In this document: positions 26,567-36,500 of the stretch, piece after piece
Layout: the number at the start of each line of letters is the position of its first letter
How positions within the stretch are numbered: the first letter of the stretch is position 1
Notes under the pieces: model-generated
What the model saw: the letters and a program-made list of their open reading frames with translations, nothing else
What the model was told of the DNA's origin: nothing
Databases searched by the model: none
From: CAZTTH01 sp964615975
GTDB taxonomy: Bacteria; Verrucomicrobiota; Lentisphaeria; JABSQK01; JAJFLO01
Length of the DNA stretch: 64,000 nucleotides
Direction: 5' to 3'
NCBI GenBank assembly: GCA_964615975.1
Contig: CAZTTH010000006.1
Coordinates: 1 to 64,000 of the forward strand
Position numbers and translations under genes: made by a program

Positions 26567-28213
26567 ATGTCAGCTAAACAACTTTCATTTAGTGAGGATG
26601 CCAGAAAAAGTTTGTTGACCGGCGTCGAAAAATTAAGTCGCGCTGTGAAAGCAACTTTGGGTCCCAAAGGGCGAAATGTCGTAATCGATAAAAAATTCGG
26701 ATCACCAACCGTCACCAAAGATGGCGTTACAGTAGCCAAGGAAATCGAATTGGATGACCCTTATGAAAATATGGGGGCACAAATGGTAAGAGAAGTAGCC
26801 AGTAAAACATCTGATGTTGCTGGTGATGGAACAACCACTGCAACAGTATTAGCCGAAGCGGTTTTCAGGGAAGGATTGAAAAATGTAACATCAGGTGCAA
26901 ACCCGATGGGATTAAAGCGCGGTATTGATAAAGCTGTCGAAAAAATTGTTGCGGATTTAACAAGAATCAGTAAGTCTGTAGAAGATCGAGAACAAATTGC
27001 CCAAGTTGCAACCATCTCTGCAAATGGTGATGCGACTATTGGCAAAATAATTGCGGATGCAATGGACAAGGTTGGTAAGGACGGTACGATCACCGTTGAA
27101 GAAGCAAAAAGTATTGAAACAACGTTAGATGTTGTTGAAGGAATGCAATTTGACAAGGGATACCTGTCTCCCTATTTCGTTACAAACAATGAAGCAATGG
27201 AGTGCATTTTGGAAGATTGCATTATATTGATTTACGAAAAGAAAATCAGCAGTCTCCAAGATTTATTACCTTTGCTTCAGAGCGTCTCAAAGCAAGGGAA
27301 ACCGCTCTTGATTATAGCAGAAGATGTCGAAGGCGAAGCCTTAGCTACTCTAGTAGTGAATAAATTGCGCGGAACATTGACTGTCTGTGCGGTCAAAGCT
27401 CCGGGATTTGGTGATCGTCGTAAGGCGATGCTTGAAGATATTGCTATCCTGACTGGTGGCACCTGCATTTCTGAAGACTTGGGCATTAAATTGGAAAATG
27501 TGACCAGTGACCAACTTGGTAAAGCCAAGAGGGTAACAGTTGACAAGGAAAATACTACCATTGTAGAAGGTTCCGGAAGTCAGGAATCAATAGCAGGGCG
27601 GGTTAAGTTGATTCGCAGACAAATTGAAGAAACTACGTCAGATTATGATCGTGAGAAATTACAGGAACGCTTAGCCAAACTGGCTGGTGGTGTAGCTGTA
27701 ATAAATGTTGGCGCGGCTACTGAAACAGAAATGAAGGAAAAGAAGGCACGTGTTGAAGATGCATTGCACGCAACTCGCGCTGCAGTTGAAGAAGGCATCG
27801 TTGCTGGCGGTGGTGTTGCTCTGATTCGTGCCGGTAAATCTCTCGACTCTCTCAAGCTTGAGGATGATGATGAGAATATTGGCGTATCGATAATTAAACG
27901 AGCACTTACAGAACCCCTAAAACAATTAGCAGCTAATGCGGGTTTGGAAGGTGCTGTAATTGTCAAAGAAGTTCAATCCCGCAAAGGCAATGAAGGGTAT
28001 GATGTTGCCCATGATCGGTTCACTGATATGCTAAAAGCTGGAGTGTTGGATCCAACGAAAGTGACTCGTACAGCTCTTCAGAATGCTGCATCCATTGCAG
28101 GTTTGTTATTAACTACGGAATGCTTGATTACCGAGATTCCGGAGAAAGAAAAACCTGCCCATGGCGGTCATGGTGGTGGCGGTATGGGTGGTATGGGTGG
28201 TATGGACTATTAA
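26567..28213 (+). CDS. groEL: GroEL chaperonin
   Basis: 548 residues. It has the ATP-site sequences VKATLGPKGRNVVIDKKFG and VAGDGTTTATVLAEA, the apical segment, and the Gly-Gly-Met tail ending HGGGGMGGMGGMDY. The 14-mer folds proteins inside its cavity with GroES. One substitution pattern is worth noting: the motif YFVTN is followed by EAMECILEDCIILIYEKK, with more cysteines than usual. AAAGGA lies upstream. A strong intrinsic terminator follows 27 bases after the stop. Confidence 0.98.
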   Translation: MSAKQLSFSEDARKSLLTGVEKLSRAVKATLGPKGRNVVIDKKFGSPTVTKDGVTVAKEIELDDPYENMGAQMVREVASKTSDVAGDGTTTATVLAEAVFREGLKNVTSGANPMGLKRGIDKAVEKIVADLTRISKSVEDREQIAQVATISANGDATIGKIIADAMDKVGKDGTITVEEAKSIETTLDVVEGMQFDKGYLSPYFVTNNEAMECILEDCIILIYEKKISSLQDLLPLLQSVSKQGKPLLIIAEDVEGEALATLVVNKLRGTLTVCAVKAPGFGDRRKAMLEDIAILTGGTCISEDLGIKLENVTSDQLGKAKRVTVDKENTTIVEGSGSQESIAGRVKLIRRQIEETTSDYDREKLQERLAKLAGGVAVINVGAATETEMKEKKARVEDALHATRAAVEEGIVAGGGVALIRAGKSLDSLKLEDDDENIGVSIIKRALTEPLKQLAANAGLEGAVIVKEVQSRKGNEGYDVAHDRFTDMLKAGVLDPTKVTRTALQNAASIAGLLLTTECLITEIPEKEKPAHGGHGGGGMGGMGGMDY

Positions 28214-28239
28214 TAAGTGATTTAATAGTCTGTGAATTT

Positions 28240-28273
28240 AAAAACGCCCTGGTCTATACCAGGGCGTTTTTTT
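28240..28273 (+). terminator. Rho-independent terminator after groEL
   Basis: A 14-bp perfect stem (core ACGCCCTGGT/ACCAGGGCGT) with the four-base loop CTAT is followed by a run of seven T (28267-28273). It closes the dnaK-groES-groEL unit. Confidence 0.95.
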
Positions 28274-28346
28274 ATTTCAATGATATCTATCATTTATGCT
28301 TTTTTACTACTTCTAATGATATTGTTGTTAGTCATTAGGCATTACC

Positions 28347-29167
28347 ATGTATTCTACCGAACGTTGTCATAAGCAAAAACTATTTGAAGAAGTTGATTTG
28401 TATCCAGTTACTTGTGAAGCATTGTCATGCGGAAGGACTGACGTCGAGGTATTATGTGAAGTTATAGCAGGTGGTGTCAGGATTATTCAACTGCGTGACA
28501 AAACTAGTCCAATGAAATCATTATATGCAAAGGCGATCAGGTTTCGACAGATTACCAAAGAAGCTGGTGTGTTGTTTATCATTAATGATCATGTCGATTT
28601 GTGTATTGCTGTTGATGCGGACGGTGTGCATTTGGGACAAGATGATCTGCCCATTCCTGTTGCTCGAAACTTATTGCCAAATAAACTTATCGGTGTTTCA
28701 ACACACAGTTCGGATGAGGCATTTATAGCTGAAAAAGAAGGGGCAGACTATGTCAATATTGGCCCCATATTCTCAACCACTACCAAAACCGGAGGGGACG
28801 AGGGGTTGGGGCCTGAATCGATAAGTCGTATTTCTGAAAAATTAAAAATACCATTCACTGTCATGGGAGGAATAAATTTGAATAACTTGAATTTAGTCCT
28901 GAATCATGGNNNNNNNNNNNNNNNNNNNNNNNNNNNNNNNNNNNNNNNNNNNNNNNNNNNNNNNNNNNNNNNNNNNNNNNNNNNNNNNNNNNNNNNNNNN
29001 NNNNNNNNNTCACTGTCATGGGAGGAATAAATTTGAATAACTTGAATTTAGTCCTGAATCATGGTGCACGACGGGTCGCTATGATTTCAGCTATTACTCA
29101 GTCAGCGGATATTACCGCCACAGTAGTAAATTTAAGAACGCAAATTACCAGTTTGCATAGACAATGA
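28347..29167 (+). CDS. thiE: Thiamine-phosphate synthase, split by an artificial assembly gap
   Basis: Couples HMP-PP and HET-P to thiamine monophosphate. Before the gap the frame shows GGVRIIQLRDK, FIINDHVDLC, DADGVHLGQDDLP and GPIFSTTTKTGGDEGLG, all ThiE active-site motifs. A run of 100 N (28910-29009) interrupts it. The 55 bases before and after the N run are identical. Removing the N run and one copy joins 28347-28909 to 29065-29167 in frame, giving 221 residues that continue GARRVAMISAITQSADI, the expected ThiE C-terminus, to a TGA at 29165-29167. Reading straight through the N run gives a wrong C-terminus. It starts 73 bases after the groEL terminator; no TPP riboswitch fits in that space. 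Confidence 0.93.
28855..28909 (+). repeat. 55-base duplication, left copy at assembly gap
   Basis: Identical to 29010-29064, starting TCACTGTCATGGGAGG and ending AATCATGG, and directly abutting the N run. This is consistent with two contig ends that overlap by an assembler k-mer of 55 and were not merged. Confidence 0.95.
28910..29009. other. Scaffold gap, exactly 100 N
   Basis: A placeholder-length gap within thiE. Identical flanks and a restored reading frame suggest its true length is zero, or more exactly minus 55. Confidence 0.97.
29010..29064 (+). repeat. 55-base duplication, right copy at assembly gap
   Basis: Exact copy of 28855-28909, immediately after the N run; the sequence then continues thiE in frame. 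Confidence 0.95.
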
Positions 29168-29183
29168 AGTGATATCACCTGTT

Positions 29184-31394
29184 TTAAAATAGATTTTTTG
29201 ACTCAGAATTACGTCTTTTTGAATTGAAAAACAATATCAGCAATATCGATATTCCTAATATAGCTGAACATATACCCCGAATTAATGCTGGGGAACGATA
29301 TTTTAAGGTCACGATTTTATCATCGCTCGATACTACGATGCCTCTGATAGACTTATCGAATAACGGAATAATATTAATTTTTCTACCGTCGATCTGAGCT
29401 TCCCAAGATGCTGTATAACGATCTGATATTATCAGTAATCGTGTGTATCGAACATTGACATTGATGCTTAACTTATCGCCGCCATCGTATTCCAAGCTAA
29501 CTAACTCATCTGATTCTAATGGTGGTCCCTTCATTTCTGTCCCAAATTCCGGGTAGCATAATGCAGTTTGTTTAAGGTCGATAATTTCTAGGTCATGGAG
29601 TGGATTGGTACTTTTTATTAAATTTGGAACCAAGCGTACCCGTGGGAAAGCTCCAGTTACCTTAAACATTATGGTAGATGAATGGGCGTATCGTACGGAT
29701 GTCAATTGTAAATGTTTTTTATTCGTAAAGTATTGCCAATTATCCTTTGGCGATATTCCCAAATATCCATTTACCAAATATGCGCCTTGCCAAAGGGGTT
29801 GATTAATCGAAGCAACATGACGGAAAAGATGATCTTCGCTGCTCATCTTTTCATATGCAGAATCTACTTGCCGTAGGGATCGCAATTCCATTGCAGATAG
29901 AATGGGAAAGGAATATATGGCTATATCGATCAAGCATAACAGGCATAGGTATGATGAGATATATTTTTTTCCGGTATATAATAAATAAATTAAAATCAGA
30001 ATTGAGATTCCTAAAATTGGTCCATTTGCCAGCATCTTCAATGTCCCTAGATATAGCCTAGTATCACGAAAATTTATATATGGTGATAGACTTCCAATTA
30101 TACATAGGAATACGGAAATCAGGGATGGTAGCAGAATCAATATTGTTACTGGTCGGGTTATTTTAATAAGGATTTGTTGGCATGAAATTCGATCCAGCAT
30201 TAGTGCACTTAAAAATGCAGTGCCAAATAAAACCAGAGAAAAATATCGTGCGGGTGAACGAAATTGAGAAATATAGGGGATATGCTGAAGAAATTGATAT
30301 AACCCACCATATTTTCCGAATGACAACAATATAAATATAAAGAACCATATTCCACCTGCTAACCATTGTCGTCGTATCACAGCATGATTTCTCAATAAGC
30401 TGTTATCAATGAGAAATATGCCCGACATTATGATGGTCATAACCGTTATTCCAATATAACTGGGATATTCCTGATGCGAGTTTAAGAACTCGAAACTCAT
30501 GTCATTATTATAAAACCAGTCCCCAACGCATTTATCAATAAATAAATCAGGCGAAAAATGTATTAACAGGTTTAGTGGATGTAATGAAAAATTTTCACGT
30601 TCTAGGGGCTTTAAAATGCTTCGTGATGATTGCGTGAAATAGTCAATTGTTGGTAGAATTTGTAGCATCCCTATCAATAAACCACCTAATAGTCCCAAAC
30701 TTAAAACTAGGGTAGGGCGGGGTGACAGCTTTATGGTTCGGGTAAATATAAGGCTTATAAATGATAGAACTAAAGCAATAGCAATAATCCAGACCATTTG
30801 GGGATGACCCAGCAATAACATGGAAGCCATGCCCGATCCAAACATTATGGCATACTTTTCTGAATACCGGGTGTTATATATCCTTTCGAGAAAAAATAAC
30901 ATCCATGGGAGATGGCTATATACCCATATCATGTTTACATGGGGAATGTGAGCAATCATAAAGGGACTTATAGCAAACAATCCAGATCCCATAATGATAG
31001 CGGATATAGTTTCTAATTTGGCACTTTGCTTAAGCAACAGGAACATACCAGTAAAAGCAAATGGAAAAACTAAAGCAATTTCCAAGCTCATTGCCGATGT
31101 TGCCGGAAAAAAAAAGTAAAGCAACATATGGGCTGGATGGAGTATTCCTGATTGACCTTCTCCCAAGTGATCGTAACCCCGATATAAAAAAGGGTTCCAA
31201 AGACCTAATTCACCACGTGACAGGCTCAATTTATAATACAACCGCCATGGTATGTACTGTTCTCGCAAATCAAATTCAGCATAAATATTTCCAGAAATGA
31301 ACGGAAAAATTACAATTAAGTATAATAGCAATATTCCCAGGCAAAGAATTCCAAATCCGCCCAATTGATTCTGTATAAATGATTTTGATGGCAT
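29184..31394 (-). CDS. YfhO-family polytopic membrane protein
   Basis: 736 residues with about twelve hydrophobic helices. After the first helix a loop carries EFDLREQYIPWR (Asp42), the GT-C-like acidic position found in YfhO proteins. The C-terminal periplasmic part has DRYTASWEAQIDGRKINIIP and IVTLKYRSPALIRG, matching the conserved YfhO end (YYPGWKAYVDG...), before a last helix. In Bacillus, YfhO is required for glycosylation of lipoteichoic acid; the acceptor here is unknown. It is convergent with thiE, with 16 bases between stops. A minus-strand TATAAT (31404-31409) ends only nine bases before the ATG, so a leaderless transcript is possible. Confidence 0.8.
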   Translation of the reverse strand: MPSKSFIQNQLGGFGILCLGILLLYLIVIFPFISGNIYAEFDLREQYIPWRLYYKLSLSRGELGLWNPFLYRGYDHLGEGQSGILHPAHMLLYFFFPATSAMSLEIALVFPFAFTGMFLLLKQSAKLETISAIIMGSGLFAISPFMIAHIPHVNMIWVYSHLPWMLFFLERIYNTRYSEKYAIMFGSGMASMLLLGHPQMVWIIAIALVLSFISLIFTRTIKLSPRPTLVLSLGLLGGLLIGMLQILPTIDYFTQSSRSILKPLERENFSLHPLNLLIHFSPDLFIDKCVGDWFYNNDMSFEFLNSHQEYPSYIGITVMTIIMSGIFLIDNSLLRNHAVIRRQWLAGGIWFFIFILLSFGKYGGLYQFLQHIPYISQFRSPARYFSLVLFGTAFLSALMLDRISCQQILIKITRPVTILILLPSLISVFLCIIGSLSPYINFRDTRLYLGTLKMLANGPILGISILILIYLLYTGKKYISSYLCLLCLIDIAIYSFPILSAMELRSLRQVDSAYEKMSSEDHLFRHVASINQPLWQGAYLVNGYLGISPKDNWQYFTNKKHLQLTSVRYAHSSTIMFKVTGAFPRVRLVPNLIKSTNPLHDLEIIDLKQTALCYPEFGTEMKGPPLESDELVSLEYDGGDKLSINVNVRYTRLLIISDRYTASWEAQIDGRKINIIPLFDKSIRGIVVSSDDKIVTLKYRSPALIRGICSAILGISILLILFFNSKRRNSESKNLF

Positions 31395-31523
31395 ATAATT
31401 AACATTATAACAGATGGTTTTTTTATAGATATGTAATGAGCAGTTTACAGTTCGATTTTATCAGTGATCAATCGGTTACGCTAATCAACTTAAATCACAT
31501 TAAAATAAACAGATTGGAGTAAA

Positions 31524-32003
31524 GTGTTGAGTAATCAAGCGGTAAACCATCAGGTACGAACTAAACGCAGAAATAATTATCTCACTTGGCTTTCATTGGG
31601 ATTGATTGCACTAGTTATTACGGTTGAAATTTCATTGGCATGTACGTTTCCGGTTATTATCAGATCACGTCAACAATGGAGCGAAGAAATTACTCGCCAG
31701 CGTCTTTTGGCGTTTATGGATCAAATACGTATCCATTGTCAGGAATCAAATAATGATTATTCTAATGACATCAATCGAGAAACACTGCAAATAATGGTTG
31801 AACAACTAGATGATCTAACGCTTTTTCTACGTGCAAATGTTGAACAACTAAACGTAAATCGACTTTTGGAATTTGAAGATGATCTGCAATATTTGTCCGC
31901 GACGTTGGATAAACTAGATATGGGGAAACTATATCCTGCAGAAGTTACAATTGATACTGAGAAGTATTTGCATTATTTACTTGACGGCACACATGACAGG
32001 TAA
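31524..32003 (+). CDS. Small single-pass membrane protein, function unknown
   Basis: 159 residues. A basic N-terminus (VRTKRRNN) precedes one membrane helix (about 23-47, WLSLGLIALVITVEISLACTF). A predicted helical, acidic domain of about 110 residues follows, probably outside the membrane. The start is GTG at 31524, or the adjacent TTG at 31527, with GGAG at 31516-31519. I recognise no family. It stands between the divergent YfhO gene and the convergent YpdA gene, so it is transcribed alone. Confidence 0.6.
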   Translation: MLSNQAVNHQVRTKRRNNYLTWLSLGLIALVITVEISLACTFPVIIRSRQQWSEEITRQRLLAFMDQIRIHCQESNNDYSNDINRETLQIMVEQLDDLTLFLRANVEQLNVNRLLEFEDDLQYLSATLDKLDMGKLYPAEVTIDTEKYLHYLLDGTHDR

Positions 32004-32029
32004 TCTGGTGATACTAACTTTTTCCACAA

Positions 32030-33019
32030 TCAAACAACAGTTAATTTTCTGGAAATATCATTGATTATGGGTTGAGCATGAGTCCGGCCGTTCTCAATAA
32101 ATATATTCCAGGTTTCACAACCACATGCAACCGAACCAGCCAGATACAGATTGGGAATGTTTGATTCAAAGGTGAGTGGATCATAACTTGGAATTAAATT
32201 ATCCGAATTTAGTTGTATACCCGGACCACGCAATAATGCCTCATCGGGACGATACCCTATCAAGGCAAATACAAAATCTACAGGAATGAGAAAGCTATTT
32301 TCTAAACAGATTTGATCATTCTGATGTATTAATTCAATTGATTTGTGGGCAATAGATTTTACTCTGGTATTAAAATAAACATTTATTTCTTTGTTTTTAA
32401 TCCGATTATCAATATCAGGTTTAATCCAATATTTCACCGATCCGAGTTCGGATCCACGATGTACAATGGTAACCTTAGCACCATGACGAAATAAATCCAA
32501 GGCTGTCTCAACGGCTGAATTCCGTCCCCCGATAACAACAACATTGCAACCTACGTAGGCATATGGCTCATTGTAGTAATGAAATACATGGGATAAATCC
32601 TCCCCCTCCACATTCAGTCGATTAGTAAAATCAAAATATCCGGTCGCGATAATCAAAAATTTACTTTCAAAAATGTCATATTTGTCTGTACGTATAACGA
32701 AACCATGTGTGCTGTCATACTTCATAACTTGAGTTACTGTAGTATGGAGTTTTATTGTTAGCTTGTGGTATCGAACAACATGACGATAGTATTGCAGGGC
32801 TTCAATGCGACTTGGTCTTTGGTTGGTGATCGTAAATGGAATTTCATCAATTTCCAATAGTTCGGGCGTGGAAAAAAAGGTCATATTTATTGGAAAACGC
32901 CGTATGGCATCCGTGATGCCACCCTTTTCAAGAATCAGATAATTCAATCCAGCTTTTTTTGCTTCAATGGCACAAGCTAATCCCGTTGGACCACCACCGA
33001 TAATGATAAGATCGATCAT
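32030..33019 (-). CDS. YpdA-type FAD-dependent oxidoreductase (bacillithiol disulfide reductase family)
   Basis: 329 residues. FAD motif LIIIGGGPTGLACAIEAKKAG at the N-terminus, NAD(P) motif VVVIGGRNSAVETALDLFRHG at about 160, and the end motif NLYLAGSVACGCETWNIFIENGR, which together identify the YpdA/Bdr family. It lacks the redox CxxC of thioredoxin reductases, as family members do. YpdA proteins reduce bacillithiol disulfide in Firmicutes and occur more widely; whether this organism makes bacillithiol cannot be told from the window. It appears monocistronic. Confidence 0.85.
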   Translation of the reverse strand: MIDLIIIGGGPTGLACAIEAKKAGLNYLILEKGGITDAIRRFPINMTFFSTPELLEIDEIPFTITNQRPSRIEALQYYRHVVRYHKLTIKLHTTVTQVMKYDSTHGFVIRTDKYDIFESKFLIIATGYFDFTNRLNVEGEDLSHVFHYYNEPYAYVGCNVVVIGGRNSAVETALDLFRHGAKVTIVHRGSELGSVKYWIKPDIDNRIKNKEINVYFNTRVKSIAHKSIELIHQNDQICLENSFLIPVDFVFALIGYRPDEALLRGPGIQLNSDNLIPSYDPLTFESNIPNLYLAGSVACGCETWNIFIENGRTHAQPIINDISRKLTVV

Positions 33020-33518
33020 AATATTATTAAATTGATACTTATTTGATATGGATAAAATCAGTTGAACCTGACATAATCGTTTAAGTCATTAAATGTATGA
33101 GAGGGGGTGTTAAGTTAGAATTAAAATCTTAAACCCATAGTTTTGCGGGAGGATTTTAGCAGTTAAACAATTCCGCGGAATCGAATAGAGTTTTCTACCT
33201 TGAAAACCAGGTAAAAGTATCACTGAAAAGGAGAAGAGAATTTGGATACAGAGGGAAGCATAAGTCATACGCTTCGGTAATTCAAGTATCATCTGGTGTT
33301 TATCCGCAAGAATCGGTGGAAGAAATTTATATGAGCCTTACGAGAAATCTAAGGACCACTATTTCAGGAATTGGTAAAGAAAATAGAATCTCGGATGATA
33401 GGGGGGCATTTACAGGGGGAATAAGTGCATATGTTAATCTCTATTCCGCACAAAAATGGCGTCACTAATGTAGTCAGGTATAAATAGAGCAAGTGAGTGC
33501 CATGCACATCACTCGATG
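33020..33518. other. 499-bp intergenic region containing an unexplained open frame
   Basis: Lies between the starts of ypdA-like transcription (33019) and the 3' end of the kinase gene (33519). Apart from the frame described at 33160-33468, I see no hairpin with a T run and no convincing promoter boxes. Confidence 0.5.
33160..33468 (+). pseudogene. Stop-free 102-codon frame without a start codon, possible gene remnant
   Basis: Open from just after TAG (33157-33159) to TAA (33466-33468). The translation looks protein-like, with ENQVKVSLKRRREFGYRG, YASVIQVSSGVYPQESVEEI and GAFTGGISAYVNLYSAQKW. No ATG, GTG or TTG lies near the 5' end; the first in-frame candidates are far inside. I recognise no family. 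It may be the tail of a lost gene or a chance frame. Confidence 0.35.
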
Positions 33519-36500
33519 TCAATTAGAATGATTGAATTGGGCCCAGAATTGAGTCGAGCTTTGCTGTAAGTCTTTCAAATCTCCCGTTGTCCCAATATAA
33601 TCGAGATTTAGAAATTTTTCTAAGAATAATATTTCGGTAATATGATCGGGAAGAATCAGTTTATAGAGATTTTTACAATCATTCAAGGGATATATGTCTT
33701 TTAATTTTCTACAGTCATGTAATGACAATTCTTTTAACGATGTGCCTTTCAATGCTGTAATATCGGCAACTTCGGTTTTCGCCATATTAACATAAGTAAG
33801 ATTCATACCTGCCAACGGAGATATATCATTTACAGGGGTATTACTAATATCGATATACCTTAGGGGCATACCTTTTAAGGCATTTAAATTTGCAATTGGG
33901 GTATTATTAATAGAAAGATATGATAATTGCTTTCGATACAATACGTCCAGTGAAGTAACCCGAGTACCGCTGATATCAAGTTCCTTCAAGTCCATATCCT
34001 TGAGCATTTGAATATCACTGGCAAAAGTGTTTGCCATGTGTAATGACCTGAGAGATAATTGCCTTAAGAAGCGAAAATCGACGATTGGAAGCCCGTTTAT
34101 ATGTAGATCTTTCAAGGTTTTCAAATCCTCCAATACACTATAATCTGTTACTAGAGAATTACTGATGTCTAAGAACTTAAGTGGCATACCTCTGAGTAAG
34201 TCAAGATTTTTTACTTTTGTGTTGGCGATATTTAAATACATTAAAGACATTCCATTTAATTGGGTTATATCGGTGACTAGTGTATCCGCCAAATTGAGAT
34301 GAACCAAAGGCATAAAGGCGATTGTTTTAATGTTTCGAATCTGCATCCCTGTTATATCTAAATACTCGATTTTTTTACCTTCGAGTGCTGTGATATCATT
34401 AATGGCTGTATTATGAAAACTAAGACGAGTAATCGGTATTTGTAAAAATAAATTTAGGTTATCAAAAGCAGGACCATGCAAGTGTAGATGCGTTTGAGAT
34501 ATTAAAACTTTATTAAAAAATTCTAATTTATAATCTTCCGGGTCATCAAACCCATATAAGTGCAAGTGAATCTGAGCCGAGGAAACAGTTGAAATTTGAG
34601 TGAAATCTATTGACGGTTTGCCATGCAAGTGTATTTCTTCCAGAGGCATATCCATAATAAGCATTGAAATATCAGCGGGTTGTTTTGCTGGAATTTGGAG
34701 TACTTTTAATGGCATACCCTTAAGTGGGCGAATATCTTCTACTTGAGTAGCGGCGAGATTAAGATTGGTGATTGGTAGTCCAGACAAAGGCCAAATATTG
34801 CGTAATCCAGTATTTTTCGATAAATCCAAGCTGATGGAATCTTCCCCAAAAGTAAATGAATAATGGATATCCGAGATTTCCAGATTGGCTTTGCGTAATT
34901 CTATTTTGATTTTATAGAGGCGATCCAATATCTCATTTTCTTCGGTTATGGTTAACTGATATAACCGATCACCTAAAACAAAATCTTGTTTTGCTTTTAC
35001 GATTTTGGTTAGTTCGCGAAGTTGATAAATGTTGAGTTCATCGCCGCGGTTACTCAATTTCTCTTCATAGGATTTTGCCAAGGTCAAGATGTTGGCGTTA
35101 TCGATTTCGCCTGAATTTTCAAGGGCTTTAACAGCTTGAGAAAACTCTAAATTGCCAATATGAAGCCAAGCTTTAACAAACCATGCTTCACTATGAAATT
35201 TATCGAGACTTATCGCTGTTTCGATGGCTTCCATTGCTTTATCCCACTTGAGTTCTGTGGCAAGTGTTTTCGCTTTTTTAACAAATTCCGGTGCTGATGT
35301 TATACTGACTTCTTCGCGCTTTTTTGCTTCTTCCTCCTTAGCCAAACGTTCCCGTTCTTCAGCTATTCTAGATTCTTCTGCTGCCCGCAAAGCATTTAAT
35401 TCGGATGCCAAAGCAGCTTCCTTGGCCATTCTTTCAGCTTCCTTGGCTTCCAATGCTTCATTTTTGGCTTGCATTTCCATTTGTTTTTGGAGCATTTCTT
35501 TTTCTTTGGCCAAGCGTTCTGATTCTGTTTTTTGTTTTTCTTCGATTAACGCACTTTTTTGCTTTTCCAATATGTCTTTCTGCTTTTCCAAGGTTCCTTT
35601 TTGTTCTTCGAGGGTAATTTTTTGTTTTTCTAGAATTGCTTTCCGTTCCAGTAGTTCATCGCGTTGGGTCTCTAATTGCTTGCTTTGGGCAATAACGGTA
35701 AGTTTTTCCGCGTATAAAGCTTCATTTTTTAAATGCAGTCGATAAACAAAATGAATTGTCAGTGAGACCACAATGATAAGACTTGCGATAGTTGCGACTG
35801 AAACCCCCTTGTTGCGCATGATCATTAACGCAATCAGCTTCATGAAACTCGCTTCTTCAGCCGATGTAGCAAAACCACCTTGATATGCTTCAATATCAGC
35901 TTGTAATTCTTGTACTGTCTGGTAGCGCAACTCCTGTTTCAGTGCCAATGCCTTCATCGTCACTGCAGATAATGATGTTGGTATCTTGCCACTGGGACAA
36001 TGAGGAAACTCGCGTCGTTGAATCTTGTCTTCCATATGCTTATCTTTGAGCTTCTTTGCACCCAGGTTAAAGCATATTGGGGGGGGGATATTTCCTTTAA
36101 CTATATTGACCATCATTTCAGTTAACGATTTGCCGGCAATGGGGACGCGCAATGTTAATATATTATAAAGAATACCTCCCAACGCATAGATATCGGTCCG
36201 ACCATCAATTTTTTCAATTTGTCCAGTTGCTTGTTCAGGAGCCATGAAATTTGGTGTTCCCATGATTTGACCATCCAAAGTATTCATGGAATCACTACTG
36301 ACATCGGTAAATAAAGAGTCAATGCCCCGAGTTGCGGATATGGTGCTGCTTTTCGATTTAAAACTATCCGTTTTTGTCTCGGTACTTGTGGTATTAGTCT
36401 GACTCTGTGAGAGCTTGGTATTCACAGTTGTATCCGAAGAAGTTTGATCAGGGGAGATGGTTTTACTTTTTACCGATTTTGGGTTAGGCGAATCGGTTTG

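Noticed and set aside
28274..28346. Possible TPP riboswitch before thiE
   Set aside because: Only 73 bases between the groEL terminator and the ATG, and no thi-box sequence.
28347..29030. thiE read through the N run to the first stop
   Set aside because: The C-terminus SLSWEE is out of frame. Collapsing the duplication gives the proper ThiE end at 29167.
33110..33292. 60-codon minus-strand frame in the intergenic region
   Set aside because: Partly opposite the longer plus-strand frame, short and unlike any protein.
35224..35745. 173-codon plus-strand frame opposite the kinase coiled coil
   Set aside because: Its Ser/Phe-rich sequence is the antisense of Glu/Lys heptad repeats; no independent support.
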